From the NCBI RefSeq assembly GCF_949628215.1, contig NC_134279.1, positions 8,104,041 through 8,168,040 of the forward strand: 64,000 nucleotides of DNA, in the 5' to 3' direction. A program made the position numbers and the translations under genes. Source of the DNA: Phalacrocorax aristotelis. Its lineage: Eukaryota; Chordata; Aves; Suliformes; Phalacrocoracidae. Below are positions 39,601 through 52,500 of this stretch, piece after piece. The notes beneath the pieces were generated by a model. That model was not told the DNA's origin. It saw only the letters and a list, made by a program, of their open reading frames with translations, and searched no databases. How positions within the stretch are numbered: position 1 is the first letter of the stretch; each line of letters starts with the position of its first letter.

Positions 39601-41258
39601 GGTAGGGTGGACAACACCTACTCAGCTAATCTTGTTTTAATCTCTGCTCAGGGAACAGAACTACTGCTCCCCCTTGTCTCTGTTTTCCCTGAGTTAAGCA
39701 CATCAGATTCACTCCTAAGCTCCTTCATCAGCCTTAGAATGTGGATGAGTAAAACCTCAACATAAATTTTTTCAAACCCCATTTTAGGTTCACATAAATA
39801 TGCAAAAGCTTATCCACAGAAAACCTGCCTGTGAAAAAGTGAATTTCAATCCTTCTTGTTATTTTGTGTGATTTAAAATCTAAGTAAAATATGCCAGAAG
39901 TCTATTTCTTAGAAGAGGACTTATTTATTCAAGTGTGCCTATATGCCTCATACCCAAAATGAAATTGCATTAATCTTAACAGAGAATTACACCTATGAAA
40001 TCTACATTTAAAAGAGAGTTTATGGTGTTTAGATTGAAATTTTCTATAAAGCTAGCTCAGCAGCAATGTTTTTGGTTCCAGATCTTAAAAAAAAACCCAT
40101 AAATTTATTTAATTTCTAAAAACTGTTCTTTGGTAAGACGATGCCTAATAATGTCACTGGAGGAGAGAAATGAAGTTGCCTGGGTTCAGCAATTGTTCAC
40201 TTCAGTGACACGTTTTGATTCCTTTTTGATTTGCCCTTGACACCAAATATCCAACACCTGCAAATGTTTCTTTGGAGAGGTAAACTACAGCCTAATATTT
40301 ATATAAATATTCAATCATAAGAACAAATCATTTTAATAAAATATTCCCTTACTTATAAGAGTTTCAAATTAGGGAAAACTTCAAAACCATCGACGTACAC
40401 TTTCCATTTTAGCAATTTGATCTGTCCATTTTAGTTTGATTCGGAACAAATTTTCATTTCCCAAAATAATGCAAAGAAGATTTTCAGACTGTTCCCTGGC
40501 CTTTATGATTGCTAAATGTTACACAGTGCTCGTATAACTGCTATGTACGACATGATGCCAGCAAAAACAATAGCTGTATTTATGAAATACGTTATTGTAG
40601 TTTCCATCTCACAATTCAGAGACTTCATGGCTGGAATCTAAATTATGTGCCAGCATGCATTCAGTTGTTATGAATCCACAGTTGGAAATGCAAGCCAGTT
40701 TTTAGTATGATATATTCTTCTTTGTGAACTGGTGAACTATTTTTGTAGATACAAATTACCCTAATAATTTACCAATTCACCAATTTCCTTCAACAAATGA
40801 GCACTGATAAATTGTTTAGTCTTAGAGCTTATAAAGGTTACTTCAGGTAAGTTTTAACCGGTGTATACTGGTCTCAGAATTCCTTCTTCCCCCTCTGCCT
40901 GGCAATTAATCTCTCAGCAATGTGTTGTCTTCCAAAATTTCATGACACTTATAAGAAAATGATTCTTAGCCTGTCTTACAGGCTACAGCGTTTCATTCTG
41001 TGGCACACAAATTGCACCAGTTTTCTTTCTTTAAAGATTATGATATAATTATACTGCTCAGTAAGCCATTGTTTCTCTGGTGAATGACAGCTTTCTGGCA
41101 TGAGGTAGTGCTATTCAGAAAGTGACACTTGCTCACTTAAAGTAGCGCTGAGTGAAGTCCACAGCAAGGACTGGGCAAAGAGGTCTTACTGGAATGAGAG
41201 GCTGATTATGAAGCCCCATCTCCAAGCAATCCTTCGTCAGGTCAAGATCTTACAGATT
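33627..41258. other. Non-coding DNA, no gene recognised
   Basis: AT-rich sequence with a few simple features: an (AAAAC)4 array at 34587-34606, and a short direct repeat of TTTTAAGATGCCA near 38417 and 38441. One exon-like block (35804-36012) is listed separately. Long AT-rich parts such as 40560-40920 resemble the texture of conserved non-coding DNA, but conservation cannot be read from one genome. Confidence 0.65.
35804..36012 (+). other. Candidate exon, 209 bp, unproven
   Basis: A good polypyrimidine tract and acceptor (TTTTGTTTCTGCAG) precede 35804. The following frame is open, beginning ERTAISMEMTLECQKTLTKI and containing several cysteines. It reaches a stop at 36014-36016 that overlaps a weak donor, TG|GTAACT, at 36012/36013. 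It could be a terminal coding block ending IAIEW or a chance open stretch. I do not recognise the peptide. Confidence 0.18.
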
Positions 41259-41335
41259 ACCATAGAATAATTTAGGCTGGAAAGGACCTCTGTAGGGCAG
41301 TCGGTCAACCCTTCCTCTCTCACATCCATGCAACC
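41259..41335 (-). mobile_element. Short CR1 LINE 3'-tail fragment
   Basis: The plus strand reads CATAGAATAATTTAGGCTGG, then AAAGGACCTCTGTAGG and GGTCAACCC. This is the reverse complement of a CR1 3' UTR (compare GGTTGGA...GGTCCTTTCCAACC...ATTCTATG). The element therefore points to the minus strand. Only the tail is recognisable; the sequence beyond about 41335 has diverged or is unrelated. Confidence 0.8.
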
Positions 41336-42734
41336 ACAAAACCCAAGCCCATGAGCATGAAGTGGTGCTGCTGCCAGAGGTGCTCTCCTTTGAAACACTC
41401 ACTCCTGAAATGTGCTTCTCAGGTGTCCTGTACAAGGTACCTCAGGAGGAGCAGCTTGAGAGTACTCCAACTTCAGAAGAGAAAAGCAAGACTTGGTGAC
41501 ACAAATAAAGCTGTTATCCCTATGCTGTCAATAAACCAAGGCATCCTGTGTCTTCTCTGCCAGGAAGGCCACCAAATTCCGGAAGGCTTCTGACCTGTTC
41601 CAAGACCCCAGACCCTTCCTGTATGGGAACCACTGAAACTAAGCCATTCCTTTCAAACCAATAATCATGCATAGCTTAGCAAATGTGAGGGTGCTGATTT
41701 CTCAAGTCTGCAAAGCCATCTCAGTAGTAGCATCAACATACTTTGATGCCACTAGAAGACCATCATTACACTCTTCACTAAAAGGAGAACTGTCTAAGAA
41801 AAAGCCACTAAGTACTGCTGCCTCTCAGATCTACCCACACTAGTGGTTCACATCAAGAAAAATCAAATTCCCTGAGCATTGCTAATGACTGCTTTCTTTT
41901 TCCATCTCATTATTATTATGGTAGAAGTCTCTGTAAGAAAGCCTCAAGTTTGGTGAATGGCAAACTTAATTGGATGTGCCCTGCTTGAGTATTTCTATTT
42001 TCGATTGTCTAATTAGAGTGGGCGAAAGATAAACCATTTTTATATTCAGATGACTTTATGGATTGCAGTGTTTTTCTTTTATTTCTCAGAATCATATGTG
42101 TCTATTTTAAGCTCTTCTTCCTAAAATATTCCATCCTGGAATCTGACAGAAGCTTCCTGAAGAAAATACATGAATGGTAATTCGAGAATTTAGGTAATTT
42201 ATAATCAACGGTTCAAAGCAAAACACTGGAGACAGCTGAAACAATAGGAGAAGTACTGAGGAGAAGGGCAGGAAAGGGTATTCCTGCTCAGATTTCAATG
42301 GAACAACATGACGATACTTCTACATTCAAGATGGGTGTCTCCATAAAAAGTTGGTGTGCAGGAAATCTAGCACCTCCATCTCCATGACCCAAAATATACA
42401 TGCAATACTCTCTTTTGCGGGTTGAGACAATACGGGATTTTTTCTGACTAACCTGCTCATAAAGATAACACCAGACAATTCTTGCTCCAGCCTTCCGTGA
42501 TCTGGGGCAGAAAGATGCCACTTTAATACATTAATTAAAACTTCATCCCGATACATGTAAACTAACTGCAGGCAATGATCAGACGTTGTCTTGCAATTTC
42601 TTGAGGTTTTGTCAGGCTATTGTACTTCAATAATTCGATATGCTGTCTACTCCTTAAGTTTGTGGATATTTGCCATATTTGTCCAGGTTTTGTTCTGGTT
42701 TTTTCTTTCAACTGGGCTAGAACTTCAGAAGTAC

Positions 42735-42756
42735 GGGGCGGGGGGGGGGGGGGGGG
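42735..42756 (+). repeat. Poly-G tract (G4-C-G17)
   Basis: Seventeen consecutive G residues (42740-42756) follow GGGGC. A homopolymer of this length is rare, mutates easily, and is a potential quadruplex former on the plus strand. The exact length may be unreliable because long G runs are prone to sequencing and assembly error. Confidence 0.85.
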
Positions 42757-45700
42757 TATTGTGAAAAAAGGAATTGGAGCTTGAAATTAATTTGTAACAG
42801 CACATAAAGAATACATTTTAAAATGGTTTATCCGAAAGAAGAAAAGATAGTCTAAGTGTTTTGAAGTTTTTTTAAGGAGTTGTGTCTCCTACAGAGCAAC
42901 AAAGACACCGACAGGCTTTGGAGTTTCTCTTTTTACATTGGATAACTAAACTTAAAACACAAACATTTGCACAAAACACACCTTCAACTTCTTTTCCAAA
43001 AAAATTGAAACTATTTGTAGTTCTGACCAAACTACTGCTGGCCGCGGAGCCCTCTGGCTGCTATCAGGACTACACCGTCTTTCACAGCACTGGTGTCGCT
43101 TTCCCACCCTCCCCTGGTGACTGAAAAGACCTGGAAGGGAAGGGGATGCAGTCAGCTCCCGAGGGCTCACAGCCAGCCCTGGTGCCGACCTGGCATCCCG
43201 TTCAGGAGCTCCCATGCCTTCCTGAGGCTGGCAGCAAGCAGATGCCCAAGTGCTCTGTGTGTTTGCCACTGATGCCAGCAGCGCAGGGCCAGACCGAGCA
43301 GTGCAGAGAAGGTTCGGAGCCACCTGCAGAGGAGGAGCTACAGCTACCATCCATGGGAAGTGATGCTGAAGGGGGAACAGCTTAGAGTCTTTGGGCCCCA
43401 AAGGCTGCTCTGATCCTAATGAGGAGTAACAAACACATTTGCTTTCCAGTGCTCCTTACGCAGGCTGATTTGTCATTGCCCTTGCTTACAAGCAGTGATT
43501 TGTATTTGTGCAGGCAGCTATGCCTCCGTATGGCCGGTGGTCCCTTGAGAGGGCAGACGTGTGTGCACGGTTACTGACGGCAGATGAGGGCACAGGAAGG
43601 ATTTTGAGAAGTATAGCCTAGAGGAGTATTATCACTCTACCAAGACCTCACATCCCTGCTGGTGCCAGGACATGAGCACAAAATGCTGCCTTTCCCCTGA
43701 AAAATATCATGATGTCTCACAAACTGAGAGCAAAGGCTGTATCTTTTTAACTCAGGTGCACGTTGTGCCTCCAGCTGCTGCAGGAGGAACAAAGGATGAG
43801 GGATTTGGGCCACGCTGTTGCCTTCCTCTGTTAAACTAGTTGATACTTTGATACAACTGACACCTCTTCAGATCTGCTTTTAAGTTACTTGCCTAGAGAG
43901 CAGAGAACATGGATTTATTCATTTTTTATTTTGTGAAGCCTTTGGTCTCTCGAAAGCACTTTTGTATTTGACTACTGATTCTGAGAAAATAAAAAGAATA
44001 ATAAAAATATTGGTCATATTTAACAGACCCAAAATTATTTTATGCAAGCAAAGGAATAAATTTGAGACATTGCTAAGAAAAATACTGTCCTTCTGCCTCA
44101 TAATGCTTAGTTCTCCTTTAAAATATTTTGGGTGAAATTCTGTACTATCACACCCAGAGTGCGCCTGGAAAATGACCAGGAATTTTTAAATGGCTGTAAT
44201 AAAATGCGATAGTTTTCTTGGATGGGAAATATTAGACAGATGGAAGGAATCCTACTAATGCCCAACAATGCATCAAGCAATGTAATTACATGCTGTAGCC
44301 AGGATCCAGTTACTAATGCTTTGCAAGGCATAAAGGTATATGAAATCAACTATTTTTACAGCTGTCGTAAAACTGCATTCTTCTTAATATTCCTCTACCT
44401 TTCTTAAGAGGCTCTGTGCATTACAGTAAGTAAAAATTCTACATACTAACAAAACTAAATCAGAAATTACAACAGGACAAAGTCTGTTTTAAACCCACAG
44501 TACAAGAGATAGCGTTGTACCAGTGTGGCATGGTATTTACCGAAAGCCCCTGACCTAACCCAGTAAACTGTGTTTACCAACTTAGAAACAAGTTCTTAGA
44601 AGTTTAGGGTTAATACAGGCCCATCTTAAAAGCTAGAGGCAGCCTTTTTCTAGTAAATCAACATAATGCCAGCAGAAATCCCACAGTTATCACTGTAAAC
44701 ACGTATCACTCGGCACTGCCAGGCTGGTGCATCCCTGCATCTGTGGGAAAGTGCTGCTGCCCCAGGTCTTCCAGGCTGCCCACACTGGCGCAGGCTTCCT
44801 CAGGGAAAAAGCTCGATTGCTTTTCTTGCGCCTGTGTTCTGCATAGACCTAAAACCACAGATATACGTACCTATCTGTGTGTCTCTATATCCGTACAGTC
44901 TGTATAGGTATAACTGCCATTTGCCAAAGAGGCCGTACAGCATGAACTGTCGTACTCCGCTTGGCCGAGGAGTGGAAGCCTGGCGTCAGGCGCTGCTATC
45001 AAAGACCATGTGGGTCTTGCTGATACACGGCAATCCCAAACCGAGTCAGCCATTTAGAGAGAATATTAGTCAGGAATAATACTTGATGAGCACAGCCAGG
45101 AAAATCAGATCCAGATTCAGAGCTCATGTGCTGGAAAAATAACTGCGATTATGGAAAAAATACTCTTACAGGCTACACCATTGACTCCAGATTACAGATA
45201 TGAATTTGCTATGCATGAAACGCCGGTGCTGTGATTGCTCAGTTATGAAAGTGAACTCCGTAGCTGGCATTTTAACTAGTTGTACCTCCATACGCAAATA
45301 TAAGCGTACTACAGCTGCACCCATTTTGCAAAGTGTGTTAAATTATAATTGTTCTAGTTTATTTTCATCTTTTATATATAACACATATATAAAAATAACT
45401 TTAAAGAATATTTTTCTCTTGCAGATCTTTGCTTCCCATTTTAACGCCATTAATTCACTTAGCAAAAGATCTGCTTCAGATATGAGGAAGCCAAGGAAGA
45501 GATTAGAAGCTAAAGGCTCAGTAGTCTTTATTGCACATGGTAGCATTATTTTCTGGAAGATTTCACATTCTTCTCTTAATAGTTTTTCCATTAATTTCAA
45601 TCTCAGTACAGCTATGTTATAAAGTGGTACTTGCCAGAGACACAGTTACTATATATCTGAAGTATATAATGATCCATTGTATAAATTTAACAAATCATTA

Positions 45701-47964
45701 TATACCAAATATACTATTAGCTTTTTAAAATTACTGCGCCCTTCCCACATGTCAGTACGCTGCTGCTCTAGTTCAGTTCATGGCGATCTAAACGATATTG
45801 TGCAATTACTATTGCTAAAGAGGTCATGGAGCTTGCTCAGATAGTTTTTCTTGGCCATGTTGATGAAAAACTCAAGTTCAGAGGCGAACAGGAGTCATTC
45901 CTAACTTGGTTATTTTAAATGTATTCTGGTTGGCATTGTCTTCCAGCTTATTTACTAACAGTTTGCCTGGTTCATGGTTTTGCCTACCTGTATTGCTAGA
46001 GTTCTCGTTCTGAGCAAGTTAAAAGATACGATTGACGTGACTGTTTTATATGCCGCAATACTGAAAAGAAATATCTGAATCCAGGTTTCCCCTTGCACTG
46101 AACTCTAGCAGTACTTTTTAAAAATAATTTTCTAATTGAATCCATGCAGCATTTGTTCCCTTTTAAGAGAAGGGAAGATGTCAGCTAATTGTATGCTCAT
46201 ACCAGGATGGAAGTGATTAGATAATTATATATTTTGAATAGCAGAATCTTCTAGAGGACTTGTTTCTGTGGGGGTACTACATATGTTGTCCCTTTCTTTT
46301 CAGAGGTTTTGCTTAGTAGAAATACATCCTTGGGCCTTTCTTTAACAGGCTGACTGAATATTGCTATAGGAAAGTTGTGCTCCACGCATACCGAGGAGAA
46401 ATTAAATATAAACAAAAACACTAGGAAAAAATTTTAGAAAAAGATTGCAGCTGATGATAATCCAGTAGCACTTGTGCTTGTAGAGTACAAAGCACACCCT
46501 GCACTAATGCAAATGCCAAACAGAGCGATTTCTACGATCCTTCAGGCATATTCATCACAGATTTTTTTGGACCTAAAATTAGCTTGGATAGCAACAAAAA
46601 TCAGAGGTTTTCAGTTGATTTCATTTGCAGAGATTAAAGCAAAAAGATTAATTGAATAGCAAACATTGCTGAAATTGAAGTTTGGATATCAACATTGCCA
46701 TTCTTGCAAACTTTTCCAGTGCTGTAAATCTTGCCACATTATGCTCAAAGATTTTTTTTTTTTTTTTTTGCAGTGGCTTGATGAAAGGTAGCAGTACTTT
46801 ACAGATATTATGAGTTGTGTAAAATAATTGCTAGCCTTGGGAATTCTCCTCTCTTTGAATGACATTTAAAATCTATGAAATTTAATTAAAAATACATATA
46901 TCATAATTGCTGTGCCTAATTTTCTTCAACACTTTGCTTTCACATCTAAACCATCTCATTTTCTATTTTTCCTGCACAATGGCTCTCAGCTGGCTGACAT
47001 GAACTATTATGTCTATGTCAGAAGTAGCCGGTGCGATGTCAAAGGTTTTTTCTCTGCTAAACCAAGTCACAAGCAATTTAGCGCAATACAACTGGGAGTT
47101 CATAATCCCTAACACTGTAAGCATTAAGCTACAGACCAGAAGTCTCTTCAGAGATATTCAATTTGTATAATCCTGAAGATAGCTGAAGCTTGAAGGCTTT
47201 AAACCTGTTTCCTAGCAGACCAGAAATCCCTCCCAAAGAGTCTTTATGAATGGTTTTTTTAATCCGGTACTCATAAGAATGCAGATCACATTTTAGAACC
47301 CTACAAATAAAAATGTTTTAAAAAAAAGCCTGTGGTTTTGCACAAGCACATATCTCCATCACAAGGATGAGCATGTTTTGGAGAAAGCACATGATATTAA
47401 CTCTTTTCTTTTTCCACCCAAGGAATACTGTATGCACAGTAGCAAAAATAGAGATTGTAATGCTGTTGAGCAGCATAGATAATATAAATCTGAAAATTTT
47501 GGCTGGATATTGGCTTCCACACCATAAATCTCACATCTTTTCTTGTTCTACAGCCAGAAACCTTCCTAGCAACACTAAATGTAATCCATTTTATTAGATT
47601 GCAATGAAATCTCTTACTTTGTGTCAGAATCCCTGAAAATCCTTACTGATGTAGGACGGACTTGATGTAACAAGCCCATAGATGCAAAATAGACGGAGAT
47701 CACACTGATATCCTTTCCTTTGTATAGACTTGGTGAGAACTTGGTCATTTGTTCTTACCTTAGCATCTGAGCGGGTTGACTTTGGCAGCACCGTCATTGC
47801 TGTAGGGCAGCAACACACCCATAGCTTCGTTGTTTCGGTGCTTTACACCTTTGTACCAGCACAGGTGACGGGAGGGAGTCTGGACTGGGAGGTGGGAGGC
47901 CGGGTGTCTGCTCCTGGATCTCCTGATGGTCACTGGGGTAATCTTAGGTATCTCACCCCCTCCT

Positions 47965-48020
47965 CGACGCTTTGATTTTCCTCTCTGTAAAATAAGAATC
48001 ACAATGCTGACCTCCTCTGC
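47965..48020 (+). mobile_element. MIR/L2-like ancient retroelement relic
   Basis: The stretch GATTTTCCTCTCTGTAAAAT, followed by AAGAATCACAATGCTGACCTCC, resembles the conserved MIR/L2-type segment that reads about CAGTTTCCTCATCTGTAAAA, then TGGGAATAATAATGCCTACC. Only this most conserved part is readable. The element is very old and inactive. Confidence 0.5.
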
Positions 48021-49200
48021 GGTTAGTGTTGAAATCCATTGATGCAGCTACTGCTGCTCTCAGAACCTTTTTAAAGCTGAAACTATTTCCTAATTTAGTT
48101 CATTTTAAAAAGATCTTTACAAAATAAGAGAACCTTTTTTTTTAAATAGCCCATTTAAATTCATATTTTATGAGTTCCTGTAGCTTAAATTGTTGAAGAT
48201 ATTGCCTCTCTTTCTCAGTAATTCTTGAAGTGATAAAGATATTGGTTAAGTATTACAAAGTAACTAATTAGGCCTTCAATTACCATCAAAATTGTTTTTT
48301 AAACAGCTCTCTACTGAAATGAGAACCTTTTGATCCTATAGTAAGACATGAAGTGTCTCACTGTTCAAAATACAAGATCAGGTTACTCTTACGTTAAATA
48401 GCTCTATTTATAGATAAACTATTCCTAACTAAACATTACAAAGGAGTTTGTATTGTCACAAGCAATTATTTACGAAATAATCAAAAGCCTTTTTCCCTTC
48501 AAAGTGAAATTGAGCCTAGCTATAATCAAAACACTTCCCAACTTTGTTTTTGTTACACTGGTAAAGGCTCGTTAAGAAGTCACCTTCAATAAGAACGTCT
48601 GTAGAATACCTTGTATATATTTAAAAGGAAGGTTATTTTCTTGAGGAAAATGCTCCATGCTTATTTTTTGTTAGCTTAAGGCACTAACTAGAACACATCA
48701 CTTCTCTGGGAGATGCCCTAATTAAAAATATCTTCTCAAAACAACTTAACAAGGAGGAGGTCTCTTGTTCTTTAGAGACACGGCTGTTGGTTGATTGCTT
48801 TTTTTTAAAAAAAAAAAAAAACCAAATGGCTGCCTTAATTGCAGTCTGTAGTAGCTTCTTCCCAAATTAAAGGTTATTGCCAAACACTCTCTGCAAGACA
48901 ATGCTAAAGCAAACTGAAAGATATAAAAATACATCTGCAGCTGAGACCTGGAGGCAATAGGCCTACTTTTATGGTGAAGAAGAAAAGCATCATTCTCATT
49001 AACGCTCGTTGTGTCTGCCACATCCTGAATGGAGCCAGTAATTGCCCAGGAGTCTATATAATTAGCTTTAGCACTTTCTTTAATAAAACAAGGAATCAGG
49101 AGGATGTGAACTGTCATCTTCTGTACATCTTAGGCATGCAAGGAGCCTCTAAATACCTTACACTAGAAAGAAGGACACATTTGTTACTAATTAAAATGAC

Positions 49201-49520
49201 CATAATAAAGAATCATAATGTCATTAGCAACTAGGTTTGCATTGGTAGTGAAACCTGTGCGCCTCTGTCGAAAGGCTGGTGGTGAGCACTCCAGAAACCC
49301 CAGCAGAGAGGAAGACGTGTGCCCTATCATTTCTGCGGAGACGGCAGAGCCGATCCCTGCCCCGCAGCTGGGGTTACGGAGCGTTGCTGGCAGGTTTTCA
49401 TTCACAGAGCACAGGGAGGATGGGAGGACAGCCTCCCCTGCCAGAGAGAGAACGTGGAGCTGCTGCTTCCCTTGGTGTTGCAGTGCCGGCAGGTGCCAGC
49501 TGCACTCATGCTGATCCCTC
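49201..49520. other. Small GC- and CpG-richer patch
   Basis: About ten CpG dinucleotides fall within 49250-49490, denser than in the flanks. The patch has overlapping open frames in all three plus-strand phases, which points to composition rather than coding. No promoter element, splice pair or protein family is recognisable. Confidence 0.4.
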
Positions 49521-52500
49521 TGTTTTCAGCCCATTCCTCCGGTTGTTTTTCAGTTTTGGCCATAAGTCTGAAGAGACTCAAACCAACAACTCTTGTCTAT
49601 AAGGAAGAGGGCCCCAGCTACGAAGGTAAAAGGGGATTTAAAAAAGAGAAAAGAGGGGGACGACTCACTGTGCCCTTCTTATTGCAGCTGTGCTGAGTGC
49701 AGAAAAGTTTTTCATCCACCTAGAGAGGCCCCCAGGAAGAAGCACAACCATCTAGCAGAGACTCGGATGCCTTTGCCTGCAGCACTGGGTATATTTTTAA
49801 GGACTCCCATCCACACACAGATCTGGTGTGATTCTGTTCAGCTTGTGAAATCCGATCACAGCATAAGGTGATATGACTTAAGGCAGAGTTGTGGCTCTAA
49901 GTAAGAGAGGAAAATGATTGCAGTACAGTAAATAACAGCACTAGAAGCTCTATACAACATAACTTCCAGTCAGATTAAAGCTACCTTAGATTCCAAATTT
50001 GTATGATCTTCAACCAGCTACATTAACTGTTTGGAAGCTGGTACTGATGGAGTCTTTAGGACAAAAGAAAGTAACTCCTGAATCATGCATACTGAGATAA
50101 CACACCAATTACTTGATCTCCTTCTGCAGTTAGCTCCAAACAGTTTACTGTGATTATAAGAATGGATAATTATGTTTATTTTAGAGGAACAAAGACATTA
50201 TTTTCCATTATTATAAATCAAGTCAGCAGAGTTCACCGTAACATTTTCCTAGGAATAGAGATTACTTTTCTTTTCCTCACCACTGTTTTCAAATGGTGGT
50301 TCTAATCATGCATTAATCTAAAGTTAACTTCAATGAACCTAGTCTAGATGTACAGCAGGGTAAAGGAAATTTGGTTATACTTGAGGATTATAACATTGAT
50401 GAGTTTTCTTGGCAACTGGGGATGATCTCCCCATGTACCTTTGTCCCCGGACGAGGCACCAGCCATTATAGCCTCTGCCTGTTGGACGTGCCAGGTTCCA
50501 GGCCTGAACTGAATCTGCCACGCATCTGACCCCACTCAGTTTGACCGAGGGGGATGGGAAATGCTCGAGAAAATATGAACTAATATATTCTGGGAAAGTA
50601 CACATGCTTCAGTTTGTTTATGCTGACACGAAGCTCTGAAACTTTATACACGAGCAGATAAGATATTAATGCTCAGATTTTATATCTATAGGGTCCTTGG
50701 AATGACTAAAGCGAGAGAAAAATATGCAAGAGGAGGAAATGAGTTTCCTCCCCCACGTGCTTTGGTCCTGTCTTACTTGCTTCTGAAACCTCACCACTGC
50801 TTCCCATGAAGCCAAATCCTATCTGTGCTTCTTTCCTTCTCTGTAATGGACTCCAGGCAGAGAAAAGTCAGAGGACAGAGCAATGAGAGACCGGAATACA
50901 CTTGTTTGCACTTCTGAGAAATTTGGGCAGAAAAGCAAGCTAAAAGTAGGCAAAAAGCCTACACTGTGGAAAACCTGGCACACCGTAGATTTAGGAAGCC
51001 CATATGGCGAAAAGACTTGAAAATTAAAGCTGGGTGCAGATGAAACTTTTAGTCTTTGAAGGCTTTGGGATTAACATCTGAAAGCTACCCTGAACCAGAA
51101 ATCTAAAGAGGAGGAAACTGTATCAGACCAGCTAAAAAATACTGACTGCTCAGCATAAGCTCTAGATTTTTATGCCTGGCTTTTACCTCTGTTTTTACTA
51201 TAAGTTTTACTTCAAAAATTTGAAGTAACAAAATCACAAAAGAAAAAGCTTTGATGATTTCAAACTTTGCAGACAATTAAAATAGGAATTCTCTCTGAAT
51301 CTGCTTTACGCTGAACAGTTTTAATTTAGATTAATTGCCACTTCCAAGAGAATTGTGTACACAAACCAGATCTTCCCTGGATTTTCCAGGAACACCAGTG
51401 TTTTCAGTAACAAAAACCTGCCTGAGATATGCAGCTTTCCAAGACTTTCTGGCTGTACTTGAATCATAATAAAATTTGAGGAACTAACCAATTTTACCCA
51501 GAGGCATCTTTTTAATTGTCAGTATAGCACTCTGTTACCTTAACGTTGTCTGTTTTTAGTTGTAATGCTATAAAATAGACGAGGAAGAGAAATGACACTC
51601 ATCTTTGCTGGTCCCAAATGCCTCCTCTGAGCAGTTAAAAAAGAAGTGTTTTCTAGTTTGGAGGTAAAGACAGAGTGAAGGAAGCTTCGCAGAGCTTTGC
51701 AGTGAGATTGGTACTGCATTTTGCAGTCAGCGCTGCAGAAGCGAGGATGGATTTGTACTGTGGAGCGTGCCAGTGACTGCACTGGATGCTCACAGAGCTA
51801 ATGGGGAACATGTTCAGAAATGAGCTTGCACCACAACAAAGAATCACAATTTGTTGGCATGAGTCTGAAAACAATTTCTCTGGGTCTGTATCGACTGCAG
51901 TTATATTTGGCTTTGAGTCTCATCAGCATTTATAGTTCTCAAAATACTGTAATATAAACATTATTTTGTTGGGCTAAACTTCCATTAGATTTAAGGTCCA
52001 TAAAAAGAGAGCATTTTAATCTTTGAAAAAGAATCTAGATTAAAGCAGTAGCAACTGCCAGAGCAGCCTCTGATGCCATGTGGTTAAGAAAGCCTGCAAA
52101 ACCAGGGGAGCAAAACCAGCATAAAAACGGGATGGAGAGAAGACTCGGAGGTTCCCTCTGTAATTGTGCCTCGGGATTAGGATACACCGCAAATTTAGCA
52201 CAGCGCCACAGCTGGGACTAACTAATGATTACAGTCTGAACATACTTAATCTCTTAGACACAAGCATCTTTTCTTCTCCTTAAACCCAGCTTGAGTACAG
52301 GATGGGCCAAACAGCATGAAAGGATGGCAGTGAGAGAGCCTGCAGTCAGTTTTTCATCTGTCCCTTAGGATGAAAGAGGAATATGTGAGTCATTTTCTTG
52401 TACAATGGAGAAGCCTGAATCCCACTGCATCTGGTTAATAACAAGGACTGTCCAAACAGTATTCCATTGTAATTTGTCACATACTAAAGTGCAATCATAA

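Larger units (their letters stand above)
41336..49200. other. Non-coding DNA, no gene recognised
   Basis: AT-rich with a moderately GC-rich interval at 43020-43400, where a 149-codon minus-strand frame is open only because stops are rare. Simple tracts inside are listed separately. A 10-bp AT hairpin (TTTTATATAT around loop AACAC) lies at 45370-45394. T18 at 46752-46769 and a T8-A16 block at 48799-48822 are homopolymer features. Confidence 0.65.

Noticed and set aside
42952..43401. 149-codon minus-strand open frame, the longest in the window
   Set aside because: It lies in a locally GC-rich patch where stops are rare, overlaps an open frame on the other strand, ends in low-complexity AT sequence and shows no domain or splice context.
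46752..46773. T18 followed by GCAG as a splice acceptor
   Set aside because: The tract looks like an ordinary poly-T repeat; no open exon of useful length or donor follows.
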